In this document: piece by piece, positions 27,102 through 34,129 of the stretch
Layout of the letters: every line of letters begins with the position of its first letter
How positions within the stretch are numbered: position 1 is the first letter of the stretch
Source: an uncultured Pelagibacteraceae bacterium
GTDB taxonomy: Bacteria; Pseudomonadota; Alphaproteobacteria; Pelagibacterales; Pelagibacteraceae
NCBI GenBank assembly: GCA_902623395.1
Contig: CACNTN010000007.1
Coordinates: 1 to 43,506 of the forward strand
Direction: 5' to 3'
DNA: 43,506 bases
The notes under the pieces: model-generated
What the model was told of the DNA's origin: nothing
The model's database searches: none
Seen by the model: the letters and a program-made list of their open reading frames with translations, nothing else
Program-made: the position numbers and the translations under genes

Positions 27102-28097
27102 ATGTCTGATATAGCAGCTAAATTAAAAAAAGGTCAAAATCTTTCATTTGAGGATAGCAAATCTCTATTTTCAGATTTAATGAATGGTAAGCACGCAGAA
27201 AATCAAATTATTGAAATTCTAGAGGCTTTAGTAAATAAAGGTGAAACAAAAGATGAATTAGCAGGTGGTATCTTTGTTTTGAGAGATAAAGCAACAAAAG
27301 TTTCTTGTGACCTTGACACTATTGATACTTGTGGAACCGGAGGAGATGGTCAAAATTCATTAAATATTTCAACAGCCGCTGCAATTCTTTTAGCTAGTAT
27401 GGGAGTTAAAGTAGCAAAACATGGTAATAAAGCTGTTTCATCTAACTGTGGTTCAGCAGATGTTTTAGAGGCTTTAAAATTAAATATCAATTTAAAACCA
27501 AATGAAGCAGAGGAAAGTATAAAAGACTTTAATTTTGCTTTTATGTTTGCCCCAAATTACCACTCGGCTATGAAACATGTTGGGCCTGCTAGAAAAAAAA
27601 TGGGTAAAAAAACTATTTTTAATTTAATTGGGCCCTTAAGTAGTCCAGCTCAAGTTAAAAGACAGGTAGTTGGTGTTTTTGATAGAAAATGGATGAAACC
27701 TTTTGCTGAAGCTTTAAAAGAAAATAATGTTGTGCACGCTTATATTGTTCATAGTGATGATGGAATGGACGAAATTTCACCTTTTGCAAAAACAAATGTT
27801 GTAGAATTGAAAGAGGGTAAAATAAATGAATTTAAAATTAATCCAAAAGATCTTGGTATTAGTGACGGTAAAAAAGAAAATTTAAAAGGAAAAAACGCAG
27901 ACTATAATGCTGAGAAAATTATTGATATCTATAAAGGAGCCTCTAATGAATTCTCACAATCTGTTGCCCTTAATGCCGCCGCCGGATTAATCGTTTCAGG
28001 AAAAGAAGATGATTTTAAAAATGCTTTTGACAAAACTACTAAACATCTAAATTCTGGAAAAGTTTTTAAGCATTTGACAAAATTACAATCAAAATAA
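27102..28097 (+). CDS. trpD: Anthranilate phosphoribosyltransferase
   Basis: Transfers phosphoribose from PRPP to anthranilate; 331 residues. The PRPP-binding loop DTCGTGGDGQNSLNIST, KHGNKAVSSNCGSADVLEAL, and the VHSDDGMDEIS metal block are all present. It begins 1 nt after the trpG stop and overlaps trpC by 1 nt, in the trpEGDC order. The lexA gene follows, so trpF, trpB and trpA must lie elsewhere. Confidence 0.96.
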   Translation: MSDIAAKLKKGQNLSFEDSKSLFSDLMNGKHAENQIIEILEALVNKGETKDELAGGIFVLRDKATKVSCDLDTIDTCGTGGDGQNSLNISTAAAILLASMGVKVAKHGNKAVSSNCGSADVLEALKLNINLKPNEAEESIKDFNFAFMFAPNYHSAMKHVGPARKKMGKKTIFNLIGPLSSPAQVKRQVVGVFDRKWMKPFAEALKENNVVHAYIVHSDDGMDEISPFAKTNVVELKEGKINEFKINPKDLGISDGKKENLKGKNADYNAEKIIDIYKGASNEFSQSVALNAAAGLIVSGKEDDFKNAFDKTTKHLNSGKVFKHLTKLQSK

Positions 28098-28891
28098 TGG
28101 CTAATGTTTTAGATAAAATTATAGAGGATAAAAAAGAGTCTTTGAAAATAATTAAAAAGACAAATTCTTTAGATTCTATCGAGAATACAATTAAATCTTT
28201 AAACAACTTTTTAAATTTTAAAGAAGTTATAGCAAATAACAAAAGGGTATCGCTAATAGCAGAGATAAAAAAATCAAGCCCCTCTGCTGGAGAATTAGTA
28301 AAGGATTTTAATCATTTAAATATTGCAAAAATGTACGTAGATAACGGCGCTTCTTGCCTTTCAGTTTTAACCGAGGAAAAACACTTTCTTGGTAAACTTG
28401 ATTATATAAGAGATATAAAAAATAGTTTCAACATTCCTGTTTTAGCTAAAGATTTTTTTATTGATCCTTTCCAAATCGCGTTATCTAAAAGTTATGGCAG
28501 TGATTGCATATTAATCATACTTGCTGCTTTAGATACTAAGCTAGCAGATGAAATTTATGCTGAAGCGATAAGGCATAAACTTTCAGTAATAGTTGAAGTG
28601 CATGATAATAAAGAAGCTGAAAATGCTTTAAAGTACGAAAATGCTTTAATTGGGATAAATAATAGAAATTTAAAAACATTAGACATCTCTATAAATAATA
28701 CGATTTCTATTTTTGAAACTTTAAAAGGACATAAAAGCCCTATCATTTCAGAAAGTGGGATTAAAAATGAAACTGATGCTAAATATATTTATGAAAAGAC
28801 AGGAGTAAAAAATTTTCTAATTGGTGAATCACTTTTAAAATCCGACAATCCTGCTGAATTATTAAAAAAATTTACTCAAATAATTCAATAA
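28097..28891 (+). CDS. trpC: Indole-3-glycerol-phosphate synthase
   Basis: A (beta/alpha)8 barrel of 264 residues that closes the indole ring. Landmarks: AEIKKSSPSAGEL with the catalytic Lys, SVLTEEKHFLGKLDYI, VLAKDFFIDPFQI with the general-acid Lys, IGINNRNLKTL, and ISESGI. It is the monofunctional form without a fused TrpF. Only 70 nt separate it from the lexA start used here. Confidence 0.95.
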   Translation: MANVLDKIIEDKKESLKIIKKTNSLDSIENTIKSLNNFLNFKEVIANNKRVSLIAEIKKSSPSAGELVKDFNHLNIAKMYVDNGASCLSVLTEEKHFLGKLDYIRDIKNSFNIPVLAKDFFIDPFQIALSKSYGSDCILIILAALDTKLADEIYAEAIRHKLSVIVEVHDNKEAENALKYENALIGINNRNLKTLDISINNTISIFETLKGHKSPIISESGIKNETDAKYIYEKTGVKNFLIGESLLKSDNPAELLKKFTQIIQ

Positions 28892-28924
28892 AATAGGGGC
28901 TTATTTCAAGTTGTAATTTAAATA

Positions 28925-28939
28925 GAACTTTTATAGAAC
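28925..28939 (+). promoter_or_regulatory. Alphaproteobacterial LexA (SOS) box upstream of lexA
   Basis: GAACTTTTATAGAAC is an exact GAAC-N7-GAAC direct repeat, the reverse complement of the GTTC-N7-GTTC box known for alphaproteobacterial LexA. A -10-like TATAGA (28932-28937) lies inside it, so bound LexA would block the promoter. It lies 22 nt before the preferred lexA start, implying autoregulation. Confidence 0.8.
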
Positions 28940-28961
28940 ATAGATGTACAAGGTTTGTTCT

Positions 28962-29636
28962 ATGCTTACAAAAAAACAAAAAAACTTACTAATATTCATC
29001 AATAAGAAGATCAGATCTTCTGGAATATCTCCATCGTATGAAGAGATGAAAAATTCACTCAACCTTAAGTCGAAATCAGGGATACATAGATTAATCTCAG
29101 CTTTAGAGGAACGTGGATTTGTAAAAAGATTGGCACATAAAGCAAGAGCTTTAGAAGTTGTAAAATTACCAGAAAACGCTAGTGCTAATGATATTTTTAA
29201 TACTTTCACACCAAGCGTTATAAAAGGTGGACTTGATAAAGAAAAAACAAAATCAACTGATGTATCTATTTTAGGAAGTATTGCAGCTGGAACTCCAATA
29301 GAAGCAATACAACAAGAAGTTGATAGGGTGGCTTTACCTGAAGACTTACAGAATAATGGTGAGCATTATGGATTAAAAGTAAAAGGTGACTCGATGATCG
29401 AGGCTGGTATCAATGACGGTGATACAGTAATCGTAAAGAAAGCTTCAAATGTAGATAGTGGACAGATTGCAGTAGTTTTAATTGACGATCAAGAAGCAAC
29501 TTTAAAAAGAGTAAGAAAAAAAGGAAACACTATTGCTTTGGAAGCTGCTAATAGAAATTACGGTACAAAAATTTACGCTGCCGACAGAATAAAAATTCAA
29601 GGTAAACTTGTTTCTTTATATAGAAACTTTCACTAA
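28962..29636 (+). CDS. lexA: SOS repressor LexA
   Basis: About 224 residues from the ATG at 28962. The frame is open to an ATG at 28944, but LexA proteins start MLTxKQ, and AAGG at 28950-28953 is well placed for 28962; the upstream ATG abuts the SOS box. The N-terminal winged helix is near residues 1-65 (SPSYEEMKNSLNLKSKSGIH). The self-cleavage Ala-Gly is in GSIAAGTPIEA, the catalytic Ser in KGDSMIEAG and the Lys in EATLKRV. It represses DNA-damage genes and itself. gltX follows 19 nt downstream. Confidence 0.96.
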   Translation: MLTKKQKNLLIFINKKIRSSGISPSYEEMKNSLNLKSKSGIHRLISALEERGFVKRLAHKARALEVVKLPENASANDIFNTFTPSVIKGGLDKEKTKSTDVSILGSIAAGTPIEAIQQEVDRVALPEDLQNNGEHYGLKVKGDSMIEAGINDGDTVIVKKASNVDSGQIAVVLIDDQEATLKRVRKKGNTIALEAANRNYGTKIYAADRIKIQGKLVSLYRNFH

Positions 29637-29655
29637 AATAGTCTAATTAATAGAA

Positions 29656-31044
29656 ATGTCTTTTAATTGTAGGTTTGCGCCCTCTCCTACTGGGCCTCTT
29701 CATATTGGTGGAGTACGAACAGCTTTATTTAATTGGTTATTAGCAAAGAAAAATAAAGGTAAATATTTTTTAAGAATTGAAGATACAGACAAAGAACGGT
29801 CAAAAGAAGAATTCAAACAACAAATTATTTCTTCATTATCTTGGCTTGGCATTAAACATGATGGAGAGGAATATATTCAATCTAAAAACATTAATAAACA
29901 CGTTGCTGTTGCCGAAGAACTTATTAAAAAAGGTTTCGCCTATGAATGTTATTGTTCTGAACAAGAGATAAATGAACAAAAAGAGAAATGTAAAAAACAA
30001 GGTATACCGTATGTTTATAATAGAAAATGGAGAGACGCTAAAGACCTTAAAATTCCAGAAGGTGTAAAACCAGTAATCAGATTTAAGAGTAAAATTTCAG
30101 GGAACACAATTATAAAAGATCTAGTTCAAGGAGAAAGGAATATCTCTAATTCCACAATTGAGGATTTTGTAATATTAAGAAAAGATAAATCACCAACATA
30201 TCAGTTATCAGCAACAGTGGACGACCATGAGATGAAAATTACTCATGTAATTAGAGGTGATGATCATATGATTAATTCTTTTAAACAAAAACAAATTTAT
30301 GATGCTATGACTTGGGAAGTTCCAAAATTCGCTCACATTCCATTAATTCATAGTGAACAAGGAAAAAAATTATCTAAAAGAGATAATGCCTCTACCCTTG
30401 AAGATTATGTTAAAATTGGAATTATTTCAGACGCATTAAGAAATTATTTACTAAGATTGGGATGGTCTTATAAAGATAAAGAGATTTTTACTAAGCAAGA
30501 AAGTATTGACTTATTTGATTTAAGTGGGGTTGGTAAATCGCCCTCAAAATTAGATATGAATAGGATTTATTCAATAAATGAGACATACATAAAAACAATA
30601 GATGAAAAAGATCTATTTAATTTCTTAAAAGAATATGTTTCGAAATACAAACAATCTATTGATCAATCAAAAGAGAAAGTGCTTTTAAAATCAATGAACT
30701 TTTTAAAGAATAAAGCAAAAACCCTAGAGGATATTTGGAATAATGCTCAATATATTATTAATGATAAAATTGAAATTGATGCAGATGATAAAAAACTAAT
30801 TGATGATTTGTCAAAAAAGGTAATTAACGACTTTATTAGTGAATATGAAAAACTGTCCTCTTTATCTAGAGAAGTTTTAGAACCTATAATTAAATCCTTA
30901 ATAAATAAATATAAGACTAATTTTAAAGGTGTGGGTCAACCTTTAAGAATAGCGCTAGTGGGTTCAAGATTTGGGCCAGGCCTATATGACGTTATTTTGT
31001 CTTTGGATAAAAACGAAGTTGTTAAAAGACTTAAACAAATTTAA
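29656..31044 (+). CDS. gltX: Glutamyl-tRNA synthetase
   Basis: Class I synthetase charging tRNA-Glu (and in many bacteria tRNA-Gln); 462 residues. RFAPSPTGPLHIGG holds the HIGH signature, RIEDTDKERS follows, and KKLSKRDNAST is the KMSKS loop. The C-terminal anticodon-binding part ends LVGSRFGPGLYDVI. It lies between lexA and the nuclease gene, whose ATG follows its stop immediately, so the three may be co-transcribed. Confidence 0.95.
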   Translation: MSFNCRFAPSPTGPLHIGGVRTALFNWLLAKKNKGKYFLRIEDTDKERSKEEFKQQIISSLSWLGIKHDGEEYIQSKNINKHVAVAEELIKKGFAYECYCSEQEINEQKEKCKKQGIPYVYNRKWRDAKDLKIPEGVKPVIRFKSKISGNTIIKDLVQGERNISNSTIEDFVILRKDKSPTYQLSATVDDHEMKITHVIRGDDHMINSFKQKQIYDAMTWEVPKFAHIPLIHSEQGKKLSKRDNASTLEDYVKIGIISDALRNYLLRLGWSYKDKEIFTKQESIDLFDLSGVGKSPSKLDMNRIYSINETYIKTIDEKDLFNFLKEYVSKYKQSIDQSKEKVLLKSMNFLKNKAKTLEDIWNNAQYIINDKIEIDADDKKLIDDLSKKVINDFISEYEKLSSLSREVLEPIIKSLINKYKTNFKGVGQPLRIALVGSRFGPGLYDVILSLDKNEVVKRLKQI

Positions 31045-31812
31045 ATGAAAGACGCAGTATCTTTCAGAACAAGAAAAACATCCATTTACGACAAGAAATC
31101 TAACACTCCTTTTAAAATAAGTAGGTCTAAATTTTTCAATTTTCTTAGTTGTAAAAGATGTTTCTATTTAGATCGTGTTAAAGGGCTAAAAGAACCTTCA
31201 ATGCCTGGATGGGCTCTGAATGTTGCTGTAGATGAATTATTAAAGAAAGAATTTGATCAGTATAGGAAAGAACAAAAACCTCATCCAATTATGATTAAAC
31301 ATAATTTAAATTTTGTGCCTTATCAGCACAAAAATTTAGATACATGGAGAAACTCTTTAAAAGGTGGAATTTCATATTTAGATGAAAAAACTAATTTAAT
31401 TATTCATGGAGGAATTGATGATCTTTGGTTTGATTTAATTGAAAAAAAAATAGTTGTAGTAGACTACAAAGCTCAATCTTCAACTTATCCTGTTACAGTT
31501 TCCTCTTATCTAGATGCTGAATGGCATCTTAGTTATAAATTACAAATGGATATTTATGTACATATTTTAAGAAAAATGAACTTTGAGGTTTCAGATAGAA
31601 CATTTTTTTATGTTTGTAATGGAGAAAAAACAAATGATAAATTTGATAACAAAATAGACTTCAAAACTTCACTAATACCCTACCGTGTAAATACATCATG
31701 GATTGAGGGGAAATTGATTGAAATGAAAGATGTTTTAAATCTTGACGAACCGCCTAATATTGAAAAAACTTGTGAAAAGTGTGCGTATCTAGAAGGAGGA
31801 AAAAAATTTTAG
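31045..31812 (+). CDS. Stand-alone PD-(D/E)XK nuclease, Cas4/RecB-like, with paired cysteines
   Basis: A 255-residue protein. The core nuclease pattern is visible: GGIDD (Asp125/126), then VVVDYKAQS with Asp140-x-Lys142, then the downstream Gln167-x3-Tyr171 of RecB/Cas4 nucleases. Cysteines are paired at both ends: C36-x2-C39 (SCKRCFYLDR) and C243-x2-C246 (CEKCAY), a spacing that could hold a 4Fe-4S cluster or zinc, as in Cas4 and AddB although the arrangement differs from Cas4's one-plus-three. It is fused tail-to-head to gltX (0-nt gap) behind lexA, suggesting a DNA repair or processing role. No cas genes or arrays are nearby. The exact function is unknown. Confidence 0.75.
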   Translation: MKDAVSFRTRKTSIYDKKSNTPFKISRSKFFNFLSCKRCFYLDRVKGLKEPSMPGWALNVAVDELLKKEFDQYRKEQKPHPIMIKHNLNFVPYQHKNLDTWRNSLKGGISYLDEKTNLIIHGGIDDLWFDLIEKKIVVVDYKAQSSTYPVTVSSYLDAEWHLSYKLQMDIYVHILRKMNFEVSDRTFFYVCNGEKTNDKFDNKIDFKTSLIPYRVNTSWIEGKLIEMKDVLNLDEPPNIEKTCEKCAYLEGGKKF

Positions 31813-31816
31813 CTAA

Positions 31817-32497
31817 TTATCTGTTATTATTCTCATCATCGTTATTTGATGATTGATCGTTATTTTCTATTTGTGACTCTTCCTCAGTAGTTTCTGATGG
31901 TGTCTCCTCTTGAACTGGTTGCTCAGGTTCTGATTGAGGTTCAGTTTCTGAGTATGTTTCTTCTTGTGCTGGTTCTTCTTGAGGTTCTGGAGTTGGATTT
32001 TGTTGAGACTTAGCTCTAGCTATATCTGCTGCACTTTGAGTTGATGGTTCTCTTCTCATGAAGAAATATATTCCGGCTGCAATTACTGCAATTGCTCCTA
32101 ATATATAAAGAAGTATGTTTACCATACTTAACCCTTTTTCTTCTGTTGCTTGCGTTGTTTCTTCTGTAACTGGTTGAACCTCTTCCTCTTCAGGTTTTGC
32201 ATCTTGCTCCTGAGTTGGTTCAGCTTTTACCTCTTCTTTTGGCTCTTCTTTTTGAGGTTCTGGTTCTGGTTGCGGTTCTGGCTCAGGTTCTGGTTCTGGT
32301 TGCGGTTCTGGCTCAGGTTCTGGTTCTTTAGCTGGCTCTGGTTCAGGCTTGGGCTCTGGTTCAGGCTCCTTAACTTCTGGAGTTGTTACCTGCGTTTCTG
32401 GAGCTTTAACTACTTTTTCTGAATCTTGATCTTTTGGATTGATTACACCCGTAGCCGCAACTATTACACCAATAATAATTACTGTAATAAGATCCAT
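31817..32497 (-). CDS. Pro-Glu-repeat membrane protein of unknown function
   Basis: A 226-residue protein: an N-terminal span (about 3-19, LITVIIIGVIVAATGVI), a long (E/P)-rich stretch (about 35-85) dominated by EP, QP and KP dipeptides, an acidic linker, a second span (about 125-147, MVNILLYILGAIAVIAAGIY), and a disordered acidic C-terminus rich in Glu, Gln, Ser and Asn. Rigid PE repeats recall the periplasm-spanning region of TonB, but no TonB C-terminal domain is present. It ends 4 nt from the convergent nuclease gene. The homology is unknown to me. The frame is supported by its length and by the amphipathic pattern. Confidence 0.7.
   Translation of the reverse strand: MDLITVIIIGVIVAATGVINPKDQDSEKVVKAPETQVTTPEVKEPEPEPKPEPEPAKEPEPEPEPQPEPEPEPEPQPEPEPQKEEPKEEVKAEPTQEQDAKPEEEEVQPVTEETTQATEEKGLSMVNILLYILGAIAVIAAGIYFFMRREPSTQSAADIARAKSQQNPTPEPQEEPAQEETYSETEPQSEPEQPVQEETPSETTEEESQIENNDQSSNNDDENNNR
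32261..32320. repeat. Perfect 30-bp tandem duplication inside the PE-repeat gene
   Basis: Positions 32261-32290 and 32291-32320 are identical base for base (unit starting TGGTTCTGGTTGCGGTTCTG), and a further partial copy begins at 32321. Each unit encodes ten residues of EP/QP repeat on the minus strand. The exact identity implies a recent slippage or unequal-exchange event. Confidence 0.92.
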
Positions 32498-32579
32498 TAC
32501 TCATTTTTAAACTTTAATTTGCAAAATTCACTTACAAACATGGACGAATTGGGTGCTGACTGTGAACAAAAAAGCTTAA

Positions 32580-32585
32580 ATTATA
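32580..32585 (-). promoter_or_regulatory. Candidate -10 box for the PE-repeat gene
   Basis: In the 113-nt gap between msrB and the PE-repeat gene, TATAAT occurs on the minus strand about 83 nt before the ATG, in an AT-rich stretch. No -35 or strong Shine-Dalgarno is evident. The rest of the gap holds no other feature that I can see. Confidence 0.3.
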
Positions 32586-32610
32586 TGATATTTTTATATA
32601 ATTTAATCAC

Positions 32611-33069
32611 TTACTCTGGTTTGAAAATTAAACAAAGTCCATTGTTACAAAATCTTTTACCTGATTCTTTTGGACCATCGTTAAAAACATGTCCATGATG
32701 TGCGCCACACTTTGCACAATGGTATTCTACTCTCTCAATGCCAAAGCTATAATCTATTTTTGTTTTAAAAGCCCCTGGTAAAGCTTCAGAAAAAGAAGGC
32801 CAGCCAGTTCCGCTATCGAATTTAGCAGTTGATGCAAAGAGTTTATTTCCACAATTAGCGCAATGATAAAAACCCTTTCTTTTTTCCTTTAATAAATCGC
32901 TAGTAAACGGTCTTTCAGTCCCCTCATTAAACATAATATTTTTTTGTTCATTAGATAAGTTGGGATTAATGATGTTTTTAGTATTCGCTAATAGGGTTTT
33001 GATTGGAAATAGCAATATAAAAGCCGAAAAACTAAGGATTTTAGTAAATTTTCTTTTACTGCATTTCAT
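32611..33069 (-). CDS. msrB: Methionine-R-sulfoxide reductase B, apparently exported
   Basis: A 152-residue protein. The MsrB domain (about 40-152) has the two zinc CxxC pairs (CANC, CAKC), the GTGWPSF block, EYHCAKCGAHHGHVF, and the catalytic Cys in KRFCNN. The first 30 residues look like a signal peptide: basic start, hydrophobic ILSFSAFILLFPI, and an LLANT cleavage region. It would then repair oxidised methionine in the periplasm. The reading of the N-terminus depends on the ATG at 33069. Confidence 0.9.
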   Translation of the reverse strand: MKCSKRKFTKILSFSAFILLFPIKTLLANTKNIINPNLSNEQKNIMFNEGTERPFTSDLLKEKRKGFYHCANCGNKLFASTAKFDSGTGWPSFSEALPGAFKTKIDYSFGIERVEYHCAKCGAHHGHVFNDGPKESGKRFCNNGLCLIFKPE

Positions 33070-33094
33070 AAAATTAGTTTAATATATTAAATAA

Positions 33095-33217
33095 ATGAAA
33101 ACAATTTTTTTGTTTTTTCTAACTATATATATTGCTTACTATCTTTTCAGACCAGTAACTGAGAAAGAAATAAAAAAATTTAATGACCCAGATAACTGGT
33201 CAAATATGGGGTTTTAA
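33095..33217 (+). CDS. Small membrane-anchored ORF of 40 residues
   Basis: An ATG-initiated frame lies between the divergent msrB and the convergent deacetylase gene. It begins MKTIFLFFLTIYIAYYLFRP, a single hydrophobic span, and continues with a charged tail ending DPDNWSNMGF. Its last 18 nt overlap the 3' end of the deacetylase gene, like other convergent pairs in this window. No homologue is known to me; it could be a chance ORF, but it fills an otherwise empty gap and has a sensible membrane-protein pattern. Confidence 0.5.
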   Translation: MKTIFLFFLTIYIAYYLFRPVTEKEIKKFNDPDNWSNMGF

Positions 33218-34129
33218 GGCGTTTAAATGTTCTATAATACTTTCAGACAAAGCTTGTAAATCATAACCACCTTCAAGAAAAGACATTACTCTGCCTTTAG
33301 AATGTGTGTTAGCAATATCAACAATATTTTTGGTGATTTTAAAAAAATCTTTAGACTCTAAATTAATGTTAGCTAAAGGATCCCTTTTATGAGCGTCAAA
33401 ACCTGCGGAGATTAAAATTACCTCTGGTTTAAATTTATCTATAGATTTAAGAACTTTTTGATCAAATATTGATATAAATTCTTTACTTGTAGTACCGGCT
33501 TTTAAAGTTGCATTGAAAATATTTCCCGCCCCAGTTTCATTTTCTGCTCCAGTTCCTGGAAATAAAGGAAATTCGTGAGAAGATCCATATGCTATTGATT
33601 GATCTTTATAGAAAATTTCTTGAGTCCCATTACCATGATGAACATCAAAATCAATTATTGCAACTTTATTTATTTTATATTTTTTTTGTAGATATCTTGC
33701 AGCTACTGCAATGTTATTAATGAAGCAAAAACCATTAGCTCTTACAGTTTCAGCATGATGCCCTGGTGGTCTTACAGCACAAAACACTCTCTCATTTTTA
33801 TCTATAAGATCTTTAGCTGCTGCAATGCCAGCTCCACATGATCTTAGAATTGCGTTTTTACTGTCAGGACAAAGCATAGTATCAGCATAAGGTTCTTTCT
33901 CTACACCTACTATTCCTTCTTTAGGAATTTTAGAAAAAATTTGCTCTATATGTTGTTTTGGATGAACTAATGAAATGGTTTCTAAATCAGCTAAAGGTGC
34001 TTCTTTAAATTCTACTTTTAAATTTGATGATTTTATTGAACTTAAGATACTCTCTAATCTTTCTTTTCTTTCAGGATGGGTATGACCATTAAATTTTTTT
34101 AAGCAATCATTATGAGTATAAATTATCAT
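33200..34129 (-). CDS. Histone deacetylase-like / acetylpolyamine amidohydrolase family protein
   Basis: Zinc-dependent deacetylase fold, 309 residues. Motifs: the His-His pair in RPPGHHAE (about residue 120), zinc ligands in IDFDVHHGNGTQ, the second Asp in SAGFDAHKRDP, and the C-terminal GGYDL with the catalytic Tyr. In bacteria the family deacetylates small amines, polyamines or acetylated lysines; the substrate cannot be read here. It overlaps lpxB by 4 nt at the end of the envelope operon. Confidence 0.9.
   Translation of the reverse strand: MIIYTHNDCLKKFNGHTHPERKERLESILSSIKSSNLKVEFKEAPLADLETISLVHPKQHIEQIFSKIPKEGIVGVEKEPYADTMLCPDSKNAILRSCGAGIAAAKDLIDKNERVFCAVRPPGHHAETVRANGFCFINNIAVAARYLQKKYKINKVAIIDFDVHHGNGTQEIFYKDQSIAYGSSHEFPLFPGTGAENETGAGNIFNATLKAGTTSKEFISIFDQKVLKSIDKFKPEVILISAGFDAHKRDPLANINLESKDFFKITKNIVDIANTHSKGRVMSFLEGGYDLQALSESIIEHLNALKPHI

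Noticed and set aside
28892-28920. Possible terminator after trpC (AAATA, GGGGC, TATTT)
   Set aside because: The stem is only about five A-T pairs with no T tract; too weak to call.
28931-29209. Minus-strand frame across the lexA start
   Set aside because: It overlaps lexA and its SOS box; no protein-family features.
32150-32422. Plus-strand frame rich in Phe-Trp-Leu-Arg repeats
   Set aside because: It is the reverse-strand shadow of the Pro-Glu tandem repeat; repeats keep the opposite frame open.
32426-32698. Plus-strand 90-codon frame across the msrB/PE-gene gap
   Set aside because: It overlaps both minus-strand genes and looks like a non-coding translation (clustered Asn, Tyr, Ile).
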